This document shows, piece after piece, positions 32,365 through 40,746 of a DNA stretch of 41,135 bases. Made by a program: the position numbers and the translations under genes. This DNA comes from Chloroflexota bacterium. GTDB lineage: Bacteria > Chloroflexota > Dehalococcoidia > Lucifugimonadales > HRBIN23. Location of the stretch: assembly GCA_016210325.1 (NCBI GenBank), contig JACQUK010000012.1, positions 1 to 41,135 on the forward strand, read 5' to 3'. Positions within the stretch are counted from its first letter, which is position 1. Every line of letters starts with the position of its first letter. Below the pieces are notes generated by a model. It was not told the origin of the DNA and ran no database searches. It was given only the letters and a program-made list of their open reading frames with translations.

Positions 32365-33966
32365 CTACTCGACCTCGACGGCGACCCGGAAGATGGGCAA
32401 GTGGTAGCCGATGGACAGGCCCGGGTGGTCCTGGAGGGCCGTGAGCTGCGGGACCTGGAAGTTGAAGACCTGCTTGTTGGGATGTCCCTCGTAGACCATC
32501 GGGTAGATATCTATGAGGTGCGTCCCCTTGCCACCTGTCGCGGGGATGTAGATGTTGACAGTGCCGTTGCTGGAGAAGCCGCAGGCGTAGCCGATGTAGC
32601 TGTTGTCATAAGTGACGGCTATGCCATTGTCCAACTCGGTCCAGCCAATGCCCTTCAACTGGACGGTGATCCGCTCGCCTGCTTTGACCTTCCTCGGTGT
32701 GACCTGCACAAGGCTGGGCTCCATGTAGAAGGGGGTCTCGCTCAGCAGCTTCTCGCCTGCCATGACCCTTACGGTATGCCAGCCACCCAGGTCATCGGGG
32801 ACCTCGAAGGCCGCCTCTAGCGAGCCGTTGCCCCCCGTCTTGGCCTTCCCCAGCGGCAGCACATCCAGGACCCATCCGCTGCCACTGGTGCGGTTGCCGC
32901 GGGCCGTGACGAAGACCAGGTCCACGTCCGTGTTGGCCGGAAGACCGCTGCTGCGCACCGTAGCCTTGGAGAAGACGGGTCCAGATGCAGGCTGCACCAC
33001 CGAAGGAATAAGGGATGAGCGATTGGGGCTGCCTGCCGTGGTCGTTGGGGTGTCAAGGGTCACCGTGGCCACGCGGCTATCATCGGGCCACTGAATGGCC
33101 ACCGGCGGCGCGCCCCTGTCTTCGGTGACGGTATACACAAACTGGTCTGGAAGGTGGCTGAAGATGTACCAGTTCCGGGCATTGTCATGGGAGTTTAGGT
33201 ACGGTGTGGCCTGGCTGGCGGAATAGACCTGGATGATGTGGTCGCCTGGCGGTCCCGCCGCCCGGATCTGCGCGGTGCCGGTCCCCTTGGTGGTGACCGC
33301 GGAGATGAAACCCGTGTAGCGATTGTCCCACGTGACGGACATGGTGCTCTGGTAGTAGGATGTGGCCATGCCCTTGACGGTGATGGTGATGAGGTCCCCC
33401 ACGGCGCCCTTGGTGGACGAGACCTCCACACTCCGCTTGATGCGGAACCCCCCCTTGGCCGCGTCTTTGCCGTCTACCACGGCGTAGATATCGTGGGCCT
33501 CGCCATGGTCCTCAGGTGCAGCAAAGCTGACACTCACCCGTCCCTGGGCATCCGACACTGCACGGCCCAGGGGGACTCGCTTCTTGGAGTACGTGCGCTC
33601 GATGTACTGCACGTTGTCCGGGATAACCTGCGTCACGTAGGCGGCTTCCCACCCGTCCCACTGGAACTCAACATTCTTGCCCGGAGGCAGCCCCTCGGCG
33701 GCAATGGCGAACTTGTCCCCCACAAAGCCCTGCACCGGGTCCACCTTGAGGGGTGTCAACGGCACAGGGGTTGGCGTGGGGGCGGGTGCAGTAGTGGACG
33801 TCGGTGCCGGCGGGACAGAGGTGGGCGTGTCCGCCACCTTAGCTGGGGTCGTAGGGGTCGCGGTAGACTGGCCCTCACACGCCGTTATCAATCCCAACAA
33901 GCCTATGGCAGCCAGGCAAAGCCCCAGCAACGACCATTTCCAGGCAGAATGCATTGACCGTCTCAT
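32365..33966 (-). CDS. Large Ig-like repeat lipoprotein, paralogue 2
   Basis: A 533-residue lipoprotein. The start at 33966 was chosen for the AAAGGAG upstream and the signal peptide ending LLGLITAC (C30). A Thr/Pro/Ala linker follows. The four-unit plan is kept: GEGLPPGKNVEFQWDGW is the equivalent opening (AAEGLPPGK), then AAPEDHGEAHDIYAVVDGKD, GAVGDLITITVKGM, WDNRYTGFISAVTTKGTG, VTPRKVKAGERITVQLKG and YDNSYIGYACGFSSNG. The C-terminus is shortened to LPIFRVAVEVE. The middle (NSHDNARNWYIFSHLPDQF) differs most from its relatives. It forms a pair with small lipoprotein B downstream. Confidence 0.85.
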   Translation of the reverse strand: MRRSMHSAWKWSLLGLCLAAIGLLGLITACEGQSTATPTTPAKVADTPTSVPPAPTSTTAPAPTPTPVPLTPLKVDPVQGFVGDKFAIAAEGLPPGKNVEFQWDGWEAAYVTQVIPDNVQYIERTYSKKRVPLGRAVSDAQGRVSVSFAAPEDHGEAHDIYAVVDGKDAAKGGFRIKRSVEVSSTKGAVGDLITITVKGMATSYYQSTMSVTWDNRYTGFISAVTTKGTGTAQIRAAGPPGDHIIQVYSASQATPYLNSHDNARNWYIFSHLPDQFVYTVTEDRGAPPVAIQWPDDSRVATVTLDTPTTTAGSPNRSSLIPSVVQPASGPVFSKATVRSSGLPANTDVDLVFVTARGNRTSGSGWVLDVLPLGKAKTGGNGSLEAAFEVPDDLGGWHTVRVMAGEKLLSETPFYMEPSLVQVTPRKVKAGERITVQLKGIGWTELDNGIAVTYDNSYIGYACGFSSNGTVNIYIPATGGKGTHLIDIYPMVYEGHPNKQVFNFQVPQLTALQDHPGLSIGYHLPIFRVAVEVE

Positions 33967-34201
33967 GAGTTCACTCCTTTGTGTTCGCCCACAAGGCCCC
34001 CCATCCTCGGTAGGTGTACCTGCCAGGGCTTGTTGGTGATAACTCTCCACTTCGCACTAAGTATGGACCAGCATGTTTCATCCCACATGCGAGGGGATAC
34101 GTGTTTGGGAGTAGGAGACAACTCCTTGTGGGAGTAAGTAGAAACACGTGGTAAGAGCGTGGTCCTGCACTACCCTTCCGCTGGCGCAACATGCCGTTCA
34201 G

Positions 34202-34243
34202 GTCTATGAGGGCCCGGGCCACGTGCTCGAGGCCCTCATAGAC
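34202..34243 (-). terminator. 13-bp-arm hairpin between paralogues 1 and 2
   Basis: Arms GTCTATGAGGGCC (34202-34214) and its complement (34231-34243) are perfect, with a 16-base loop. It lies beyond the stronger hairpin at 34292 and could be a second terminator or a regulatory structure in the leader of paralogue 2. Confidence 0.4.
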
Positions 34244-34291
34244 CCACAGTCCCAGGCAACAACACTACTGAATGATGTAGTTCGGACAGAA

Positions 34292-34333
34292 AAGCGTTGG
34301 GCGCGACGGCCTGTGCTGTCGCGCCCAACGCTT
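34292..34333 (-). terminator. Terminator after large paralogue 1
   Basis: A perfect 16-bp stem with a 10-base loop, 25 bases after the paralogue 1 stop on the minus strand, followed there by TTCTGT. It is homologous to the hairpin at 28077-28114, including the flanking GCTCT and GCTTGCCC. Confidence 0.75.
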
Positions 34334-34358
34334 GCCCGCTGCTCTGCGGCTGAGAGAC

Positions 34359-35945
34359 CTACTCCACTACCTCTATGGCGAGTCTGAACACAGGTAAGCT
34401 ATACCCCAGGCCCAAACCAGGGTGGTCCTCCAGCGCGTTAAGCTGGGGCATCTGGAACGGCCAACGCCCCGTGGCCTTGCCCTGGAAGGTGGTGGGGTAG
34501 ATGTCGATCAGGTGGGTGCCGGGAGCGCCCACGGCGGTGAGTTGCAGGGTGATATCGCCATTGCTGTTGAAGCCGCAGGCGTACCCCATGTAGGCATTGT
34601 CGTAGGTTACCGCAACGGTGTTGTCCAACTCCGTCCAGCCAATGCCCTTGAGCTGAACGCTGAACTTCTCCCCCGCTTTTACCCGCGTGGGTGTGACGCC
34701 CACCAGGCTGGGCTGAACATAGAAGGGAAGCTCGGCCATACGGGTCCCGTCCTGGACCAGCGCAACGGTGTGCCACCCCCCAAGGCCATCCGGCACCTTG
34801 ATGTCGGCGCGGAGTGTGCCGTCACCGTTGGGTATGGCAGTCCCCAACGGAGTTTCGATCAGTTCCCAGCCGGCGGCCGTCACGCGGTTGCCCTTGGCGG
34901 TCAGCCAGACCATCCCGACCTCCGCCCCCGGGCGGAGTCCCCGAGCGGTCACAGTCAAAGGAGAGAGGATAGGCCCGCGCAAGGACTCCAACGAAGCCGA
35001 GACCCCTACGCGGGACGTAGTCTTGGCAGCAGTGGTCCGTGGCGCGTCATCAGCCAGTTGCGCCACAAGACGGGCATCCGGCAGCTCCACTTTCGAAGGC
35101 GGTGCTCCACCGTCCCCTGTCACCTTGAAGGTGAACCGAAAAGCCCCGTCCTTCGGGAAGAAAGCCGCATACGGGGACTGCTGGTTGTTCAGGTACCCTG
35201 CGCCATGGTTGCCAGCGCCGCTGAGCTCGACGGTGTGGAGACCTAGCGAGCCAACAGCGCGGATATAGGCTTTGGCCACTCCGCGGGTGGTTACGCCAGC
35301 GAGGGAGCCTGTGTACTGGTTGTCGTAGCGAACCGCGAGGGCGTGCTCGACTGGCGGCCTTCCCAGGCCGGTCACGGTGATAGTGATTGGGGTCCCCACA
35401 GGGCCCTCCGCGGGGCTGACCGAGATTGACCGACGGACCTGGAAGCCCCCCTTGGCAATATCCTGTCCATCCATCACCACGTAGATGCTGTGCGCGCCAC
35501 CATAGTCCGTGGGCGCCGTCAGGTCAACCTTGAGTCCTCCCTGGGCATCAGTTGTTGCCTTACCTATGGGGAGACGCGCATCGTCATAACGCAGTCCACC
35601 GAATTCGATGGTCTCTGCCATGACATTGGTGTCGAAGGACCCATTCCAGGTGGTCCAGACTAGCTCTGCCGTCTTATTGGCGGGCAGCCCCTCGCCAGTG
35701 ATGGTAAAGCTGGTGCCTACAAAGCCCCCCTCTGGCTGAGTCTTGAGCAGCTTCAGGGGCACCTTGGTTGGCTCATTCGCCTGCGCAGGCTGTGACGTCG
35801 GCGTGGCAGCGGACTGGGGCTGTGTCGGGGCCGGTGGCGGCTGTTGCCCTTCCCCACCACACGCCGCTGCAAGAGTCACCAGCGCAATAGCCAATGAAAC
35901 CAGCCCCAACGAAACCGACCGTACGCAAACTCGGGAGATGCTCAT
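34359..35945 (-). CDS. Large Ig-like repeat lipoprotein, paralogue 1
   Basis: A 528-residue lipoprotein starting at 35945 (AGGAGG six bases upstream, MSISRVCVRS). The signal peptide ends ALVTLAAAC (C29) and a Pro/Gln/Ala linker follows. The four-unit plan is present with GEGLPANK, TAPTDYGGAHSIYVVMDGQD, GPVGTPITITVTGLG, YDNQYTGSLAGVTTRGVA, the YLNNQQSPYAAFF segment, VTPTRVKAGEKFSVQLKG and YDNAYMGYACGFNSNGD. It ends LPVFRLAIEVVE. A hairpin separates it from small lipoprotein A upstream and another from paralogue 2 downstream, so it is probably transcribed alone. Confidence 0.85.
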   Translation of the reverse strand: MSISRVCVRSVSLGLVSLAIALVTLAAACGGEGQQPPPAPTQPQSAATPTSQPAQANEPTKVPLKLLKTQPEGGFVGTSFTITGEGLPANKTAELVWTTWNGSFDTNVMAETIEFGGLRYDDARLPIGKATTDAQGGLKVDLTAPTDYGGAHSIYVVMDGQDIAKGGFQVRRSISVSPAEGPVGTPITITVTGLGRPPVEHALAVRYDNQYTGSLAGVTTRGVAKAYIRAVGSLGLHTVELSGAGNHGAGYLNNQQSPYAAFFPKDGAFRFTFKVTGDGGAPPSKVELPDARLVAQLADDAPRTTAAKTTSRVGVSASLESLRGPILSPLTVTARGLRPGAEVGMVWLTAKGNRVTAAGWELIETPLGTAIPNGDGTLRADIKVPDGLGGWHTVALVQDGTRMAELPFYVQPSLVGVTPTRVKAGEKFSVQLKGIGWTELDNTVAVTYDNAYMGYACGFNSNGDITLQLTAVGAPGTHLIDIYPTTFQGKATGRWPFQMPQLNALEDHPGLGLGYSLPVFRLAIEVVE

Positions 35946-36005
35946 CCGCCGCCTCCTTGTCCCTTTCTGAAACCCCATCGTTGCTCCATATCAGGCCTAT
36001 CAGAC

Positions 36006-36046
36006 CTTTACGATGGGCGGGGCTGGCGGCCCCGCCCATCGTAAAG
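36006..36046 (-). terminator. Terminator after small lipoprotein A
   Basis: A perfect 18-bp inverted repeat (arms 36006-36023 and 36029-36046, 5-base loop), 27 bases after the small lipoprotein A stop on the minus strand. Its stem differs in sequence from the 28077 and 34292 hairpins. Confidence 0.7.
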
Positions 36047-36073
36047 CTTCCCCGCAAAGCACACCCGGCTTTG

Positions 36074-36886
36074 TTACTCCAGAATCTGTACCCGCTGGTC
36101 TATACCAGGGGGAGGGTTCGTCAAGTCCACGAGTTTGGGATCAAAGGCGCCTTTCCGACTACCATCTTTGCTCTGGACCTGAATGGTGTAGTCCAGTGGG
36201 CCCAGCGGGTAGTCCATCGGGGGGTCCCAGGCTGCGACCCACGTCCAGGGGCCGGTTCCGGCCTTGCGGGCGAACCGCGCCGGGACCTCCTGCCCGTTTT
36301 CCAGCACCAGTTTGACAGTGGGGCTGTCCAGGCTGGTGAGCCGCTTCCCTGTGGAGGTGTCGAATACCTCGAACCTCCACACAATGTGAGCCCCTCGACG
36401 GAACTGGGTGTTGGGCACGCAGGAGGGGTACTGGGCGAACCCTGAGACCTGATGCCCGGTGAGCGTCTCAACGTAGAAGGTATACGGGAAGACGGTGTTG
36501 ACTGTGACATCATCGGGGGGGACGGGGGTTGGTGCTACGAATCCAGGAGGACGAGGTGTTGCTGTAGGCCTTGGCGTAGGGGTTGGCTGCTCCTTGGTGT
36601 AAACCAGCGGCGTTATCCCTTGTAGGTTCGCAGCACTCTTTTTGAGGTCTTCGATCTCCTTGTTCTTGGCGTCAAGCTGCTGCTGGAGCGCAGCGGTCCC
36701 CTGCCCGGCAGCTTGCGCGGCCTGGAGGTCCTGCCGCAGCTTGGCGACCTCCTGCTCCTTGGCGGCGACTTGTGCGTTGGCTGCATCGAGGTCCTTCTGC
36801 GACACGCCCCCGCATGCGACCCATAGTCCAAGTGCGACCACCAGGACCCCCAACAGCGCCCCCAACCTGATGACCGTACGTACCAT
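36074..36886 (-). CDS. Small lipoprotein A with coiled coil, paralogue of small lipoprotein B
   Basis: A 270-residue lipoprotein. The start at 36886 has AAAGGAGG four bases upstream; the frame is open to 37006 but the added residues are unlike a signal peptide. The anchor is C25 (LGLWVAC). Residues about 29-85 form a heptad-rich coiled coil (AKEQEVAKLRQDLQAAQ). A Thr/Pro linker follows at about 95-120. The C-terminal domain matches small lipoprotein B: FYVETLTGHQ, a Cys in YPSCVPNTQFRRGAH, IVWRFEVFDTSTGK, GPWTWVAAWDPPMDYPLGPL and DYTIQVQSKDGS. The coiled coil, absent in B, could trimerise or space the domain away from the membrane. It lies directly after the cytochrome c operon on the same strand. 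Confidence 0.82.
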   Translation of the reverse strand: MVRTVIRLGALLGVLVVALGLWVACGGVSQKDLDAANAQVAAKEQEVAKLRQDLQAAQAAGQGTAALQQQLDAKNKEIEDLKKSAANLQGITPLVYTKEQPTPTPRPTATPRPPGFVAPTPVPPDDVTVNTVFPYTFYVETLTGHQVSGFAQYPSCVPNTQFRRGAHIVWRFEVFDTSTGKRLTSLDSPTVKLVLENGQEVPARFARKAGTGPWTWVAAWDPPMDYPLGPLDYTIQVQSKDGSRKGAFDPKLVDLTNPPPGIDQRVQILE

Positions 36887-37088
36887 GATGCCTCCTTTAC
36901 TACTACTGCTATCGGCGCACGTTGTCGCCGTATTTCCCCTGTTACGCGGCCGGGCCGTATCCAAAAAGGGACTGTGCCCGGTCAGTCCTCGACCCAAGAA
37001 TGGCACTAAGGCTACCAGAACGCTCCCCTACAAACATCCCTAAAAATAGCCATTGCTAGCCGATGTCACCCTCAAGCTTCTACAGGCT
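36887..37088. other. Gap between cytochrome c gene and lipoprotein A
   Basis: A 202-base gap with locally low GC near 37030-37060. It probably holds the promoter for lipoprotein A. No clear terminator for the cytochrome operon was seen, so read-through into the lipoprotein array is possible. Confidence 0.35.
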
Positions 37089-37838
37089 CTACGACGCGTT
37101 GACCGGGTCAGCATCGTGAAGCACCGCCATCATGTAGTAGGCGATGGACCTGGCATCTTGTAGGTTCAGATTTGTCGTCCGGACCATTGCTGCTACCAGG
37201 GATGTTGCATCGTAATCGCCGGGAAAGGCGGCTCGGATATCCTCTCTACCAGGCTGCGCGTGGCAGGCGCCGCAGGACCTGCGGATGGCGGCCTTGCCTT
37301 GCAGAAGAGCGCTGGGTGGCACGGAAGGGTCCCAGGACAGGTTCTGTATCGCCGCTATCTCCGCCGGGCTGGGCTTGACTACCGTGAGCCCCTGGAGGTA
37401 CGTAGCCAGCTTCTCCAGGTCAGCCTTGTTGAGCTGGGCTTCGGTGTAGGTGGGCATGCCGCCGGGGCCATCCCGCACCATGTGCTCCAACGTGTCCAGC
37501 TTGGCGCCGGCCACCGATGGCCCCACCGCCCCACCCCGGGCGTCCACTCCGTGACAGGTGCCACAGCCCCGTCCCAGGTAGATGGCGCGGCCGGGGTCCA
37601 TGGGGGTCGCGGCACGCAGGGACACGCTGGGCATGGCGAAGGCTACCTTGGCCGTCGCGTGCTCCCCCGTCGCCTTGCCGCCCAGGGTAGCCACCTCCGT
37701 GCGAGCGTAGCCAGCCTTGATGCCACCCCAGAGGTTGCCGTGGGTATCAGGACCGCGGAGGACAATGACCCCAATCAGCAGCGTGGCCAGGCCCAACACC
37801 GCCGCAATGCCCAACCGTGGCACCAGGAACCTATCCAT
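37089..37838 (-). CDS. Membrane-anchored di-haem cytochrome c
   Basis: A 249-residue protein. The start at 37838 has GGGAGG six bases upstream and overlaps the previous gene's stop by eight bases. An uncleaved N-terminal anchor spans about 8-28. Two class I haem sites are visible: C92-x2-C95-H96 (GCGTCHG) with candidate sixth ligand M128 in GGMPTYTEAQ, and C189-x2-C192-H193 (SCGACHA), whose Met ligand is less clear. Each sits in a small cytochrome c domain. It probably passes electrons between the NrfD/ferredoxin-like complex and an outside acceptor or donor. It is the last gene of the tight respiratory operon. Confidence 0.9.
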   Translation of the reverse strand: MDRFLVPRLGIAAVLGLATLLIGVIVLRGPDTHGNLWGGIKAGYARTEVATLGGKATGEHATAKVAFAMPSVSLRAATPMDPGRAIYLGRGCGTCHGVDARGGAVGPSVAGAKLDTLEHMVRDGPGGMPTYTEAQLNKADLEKLATYLQGLTVVKPSPAEIAAIQNLSWDPSVPPSALLQGKAAIRRSCGACHAQPGREDIRAAFPGDYDATSLVAAMVRTTNLNLQDARSIAYYMMAVLHDADPVNAS

Positions 37839-38403
37839 GCTGGCCTCCCGCTCTGGAGGGGGCCTTGGCCCCCTCCCTGGCAATAAGGGTGAGGAGCACC
37901 ATCACCGCCAAATAGGTCCCCCAGACTCCACCCAGGAGTCCCACCAGGAGCCAGACGCTGACGCCGGGCACCCGCACCCCCGCGCTGGACTGATAGAGCT
38001 GCGCCGAGCCCTGCACCGCCATCTGCGCCGAGGCCTGGGCAGCGGAGTAGCGACTGTCCCCGCTGAAGGAGGCGTTGAGCACCACCGACTCCTCGGTCCG
38101 CGCCTCGTAACGGAAGGTGGCCTCCCCCCGGGCGTTGGTGGCCACCTTCCCCAACTGCACAGCGCCCCCCGTGCTCAGGAACTGCGCCGGACTCCACAGG
38201 ATGACCGGGGCGCCGACGATGGGCGTACCGCTGGCGTCGCGCAGCACCGCCGTGACCGTCACCTGCTCCCCCAACGTTGCCTCCTGGGGGGCCTGGAGTT
38301 GCAAGTCTGCTGGGTCGGCGGCCAGCGCCGCCCTCCCGGTGGCCAGCAGGAGCAGCAAGGGCAGCAGGACGAGCAGTGCCCGCCTGACGTTATGCATCCT
38401 CAT
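37831..38403 (-). CDS. Membrane-anchored Ig-like protein in respiratory operon
   Basis: A 190-residue protein. A signal peptide (about 1-28, cleavage near AALAA) is followed by one Ig-like beta-sandwich (about 33-130) with TVTAVLRDASGTPIVGAPVILW and GEATFRYEA, typical of Big_1/Big_3-type domains. A membrane span lies near 148-172 and a short cytoplasmic tail follows. The ATG overlaps the NrfD stop (ATGA). It has no cofactor motif, so a structural role is likely, perhaps holding the cytochrome or an outside partner next to NrfD. Its Ig-like fold parallels that of the lipoproteins further downstream. Confidence 0.8.
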   Translation of the reverse strand: MRMHNVRRALLVLLPLLLLLATGRAALAADPADLQLQAPQEATLGEQVTVTAVLRDASGTPIVGAPVILWSPAQFLSTGGAVQLGKVATNARGEATFRYEARTEESVVLNASFSGDSRYSAAQASAQMAVQGSAQLYQSSAGVRVPGVSVWLLVGLLGGVWGTYLAVMVLLTLIAREGAKAPSRAGGQHG

Positions 38404-39818
38404 CGTGTCCCTCCTGGGCCGTGGTCTGCGCCCTCAGCGGGCGGCTCGGACGTTGGCTCCATCCGCAGCGAGCCGGTGGCCGGGAGGCTCCGCCCCAGGG
38501 CGGGCGCCTCCTTCACCTCGTGTTCCTCATACTGCTCGGCCACCTCCCAGATGGAGATGACCGGGAACAGCTTGGAGAAGACCGCGATGACCAGGCCAAA
38601 CATGGCGAAGGCCCCCGCCATGATGGACCACTCCACCCAGGTCGGCACGTACCACGAGGGGTCATAGGGCATCAGCGGCACCCGCAGGCCAGCCACCACG
38701 ATGATGAACCGCTCCATCCACATGCCCACCAGCACCAGACCGGCAGCCACCAGCACGCCGGTGAAGGTGCGGGTCTTGGGGAACAGGATGATGAGGCCGG
38801 GCAGCACCATGCCGCCGATGGTGTACAGCCAGAAGAAGGGCGCGTACTCCCGGACCATGAGCTGCACGAAGTGGAAGGACGTTTCCCCCGCCATCTTGTA
38901 CCCGGTGACCACGTACTCGGAGACGTTGAAGTACATCATGATGAGGGTGAAGCCGCCCAGCATGTACCCCAGGTTGATGAAGTGCTTATGGGTGATGTAG
39001 GCCTCCAGGTGGAAGGCGCGCCGCAGGACCGCCATCACCAGGATGATGGCAGCAATGCCCGAGAAGATGGCCCCCGCCACGAAGTAGGCCCCAAAGACCG
39101 TGGAGTTCCACGGCTCCCGCAACGTCATGGCGAAGATCCAGGACACCACGGTGTGGACCGAGACCGCCACCGGGATGATGAGCACCATCATGGAGGCCAG
39201 CGCAATGCTCAGCAGCTTCTTCTGCCGTGCCGTCCCCTGCCACCCCACCGAGGCCACCCGGAAGAACCACCGCTTCCACCCCGGCACCTCGTTCCCCAGG
39301 CGGTCCCGACAGATGGCCAGGTCCGGGATCAGGGGCAGGTAGAGGTAGATGATGCTCCCCGTGAGGTACGTGGAGATGGAAAGCACGTCCCACAGGATGG
39401 GCGACTGCCAACGCCCAAACAGGACCAGGTTCGGGATGCGGTCTGGCCGCCCCAGGTCCAGCATCGGCATCAGCCCGCCCACCGAGAGGGCCACCACGGT
39501 GATGAACTCCGCCATCCGAGTGACCGGCGTCCGCCACTGGGCCTTCACCACCCGCAGGATGGCCGAGATGAGGGTGCCCGCGTGGCTGATGCCGATGAAG
39601 AAGACGAACAGGATGATGTAGAAGCCCCACAGAATGCGGTCCCGCATGCCGGTGACAATCAGGCCATCCCGAAGCTGGGTGCTGTAGGCAAAGAGGGCCC
39701 ACAGCACCACCAGCACCAGGCCACCTACCAGCAGGCGGTACCCTTTACCAGTGCGCACCAGTGGGCCCAGCACCACCCGCTCCAACTGCTCCCGGGGTCC
39801 GTTCTTTACCTTGTCCAT
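38400..39818 (-). CDS. nrfD: NrfD/PsrC-family polysulfide reductase-like membrane subunit
   Basis: A 472-residue integral membrane protein with about ten hydrophobic spans, the usual NrfD-type fold that handles quinone. Landmarks are ISHAGTLISAILRVVKAQWRTPVTR in the early part, LMPMLDLGRPDR after the third span and SVHTVVSWIFAM. NrfD subunits pair with four-cluster iron-sulfur proteins in Psr, Ttr, Dms, Nrf and alternative complex III type enzymes. Its start overlaps the iron-sulfur gene by 13 bases, so the two are translated together. No molybdopterin catalytic subunit lies within the window; it may lie to the right, or the module may work with the cytochrome c alone. Confidence 0.9.
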   Translation of the reverse strand: MDKVKNGPREQLERVVLGPLVRTGKGYRLLVGGLVLVVLWALFAYSTQLRDGLIVTGMRDRILWGFYIILFVFFIGISHAGTLISAILRVVKAQWRTPVTRMAEFITVVALSVGGLMPMLDLGRPDRIPNLVLFGRWQSPILWDVLSISTYLTGSIIYLYLPLIPDLAICRDRLGNEVPGWKRWFFRVASVGWQGTARQKKLLSIALASMMVLIIPVAVSVHTVVSWIFAMTLREPWNSTVFGAYFVAGAIFSGIAAIILVMAVLRRAFHLEAYITHKHFINLGYMLGGFTLIMMYFNVSEYVVTGYKMAGETSFHFVQLMVREYAPFFWLYTIGGMVLPGLIILFPKTRTFTGVLVAAGLVLVGMWMERFIIVVAGLRVPLMPYDPSWYVPTWVEWSIMAGAFAMFGLVIAVFSKLFPVISIWEVAEQYEEHEVKEAPALGRSLPATGSLRMEPTSEPPAEGADHGPGGTR

Positions 39819-40735
39819 GTTTGGGCTCCTGCTGCCCTCTCTTGCCAGGGCCAGCGGGTAGGCTTCCGCCCCTCATGGTCGGGACTCCTGCCTACCGCCT
39901 GCCCATGGCCGGCGATGTAGTACACGCGCGGCTTGGTGCCCAGCTCAGCCTTCAGGTGGTAGGCCTGGTTCTCGGAAAGGAACTGCGAGAGCTTCACCAG
40001 CTCCAGGCCGTTGGTGGCAATGTCCTCCTCCAGGTCGCCGTAGTAGATGGCGTTGGTGGGGCAGGCCTGCGCGCAGTAGGGGAGCTTCCCCGACCTCGCC
40101 ATGTGGGGACAGAAGTTGCATTTCATCACCGTCCCCCGCTTGGCAGGGAACTGGTGCTCCGGGTCGTAGTCCGCCAGTTGCGCCTCCGGAGGCACCGGGG
40201 CGTCCCCCCAGTTGAAGAAGCGGCGGTCGTAGGGGCAGGCCGCCATGCACAGGCGGCACCCAATGCACCGCTCCTGGTCTATCAGCACCACCCCTTCCGG
40301 CGTCGCGAAGGTGGCCCCCACCGGGCACACGTTCACGCAGGGCGCGTTCTGGCACTGCTGGCACGGCGTGGGAATGAACTGGGTCCCGCCCCCAGATAGC
40401 TCCTGCTCGTACACCTGCACCCACTCCATGGGCTCCGGGCCGTAGTGGCCCTGGATGCACGCCTCCGTGCACTGGGGCGGCAGGTCTATCCCCTGGCACC
40501 CATCGCACCGCCGCAGGTCAATGACCATGGCCCACTGACGCACCCGCGCCGGCGCCGCACCCTCGTCCGCCACGGCCTCACGGTTGCCCCCTCGGCGCAG
40601 CAGCGATGGCACCAGCGGCGCCGCTACCGCAGCAACCCCCGCAACCCCCAAGAGCTGAAGCAGCCGCCGACGGCTCACCTGCCACTTGCGCAGGTTCTCC
40701 TCCCGGCGGCTTTCAGCTTGCTCTCTGGTCTCCAC
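39806..40735 (-). CDS. Four-cluster [4Fe-4S] electron transfer subunit (DmsB/PsrB/HybA-like), Tat-exported
   Basis: A 309-residue protein with a twin-arginine-like signal (SRRRLLQLLGVAG, 21-33), so its folded cofactor-loaded form is exported. Sixteen cysteines fall in four groups: C77, C80, C89, C93; C125, C128, C133, C137; C157, C160, C163, C167; and C206, C209, C221, C225. This is the arrangement of the four [4Fe-4S] clusters in DmsB, PsrB and TtrB relatives. It would carry electrons between NrfD-bound quinone and a catalytic partner or cytochrome c. The start is GTG with GGAGAAGG upstream, 11 bases after the stop of the receiver gene. Confidence 0.92.
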   Translation of the reverse strand: METREQAESRREENLRKWQVSRRRLLQLLGVAGVAAVAAPLVPSLLRRGGNREAVADEGAAPARVRQWAMVIDLRRCDGCQGIDLPPQCTEACIQGHYGPEPMEWVQVYEQELSGGGTQFIPTPCQQCQNAPCVNVCPVGATFATPEGVVLIDQERCIGCRLCMAACPYDRRFFNWGDAPVPPEAQLADYDPEHQFPAKRGTVMKCNFCPHMARSGKLPYCAQACPTNAIYYGDLEEDIATNGLELVKLSQFLSENQAYHLKAELGTKPRVYYIAGHGQAVGRSPDHEGRKPTRWPWQERAAGAQTWTR

Positions 40736-40746
40736 GTGGCCTTCTC

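Larger units (their letters stand above)
33967..34358. other. Gap between large paralogues 1 and 2
   Basis: A 392-base gap. It holds two hairpins (34202-34243 and 34292-34333, listed separately) and presumably a promoter for paralogue 2. I looked for a small-lipoprotein remnant here like the one at 29733 and found none. Confidence 0.4.

Noticed and set aside
38421-39920. 499-codon His/Asp/Gln-rich open frame antisense to nrfD
   Set aside because: The composition is the reverse complement of membrane-span codons; NrfD on the minus strand is certain.
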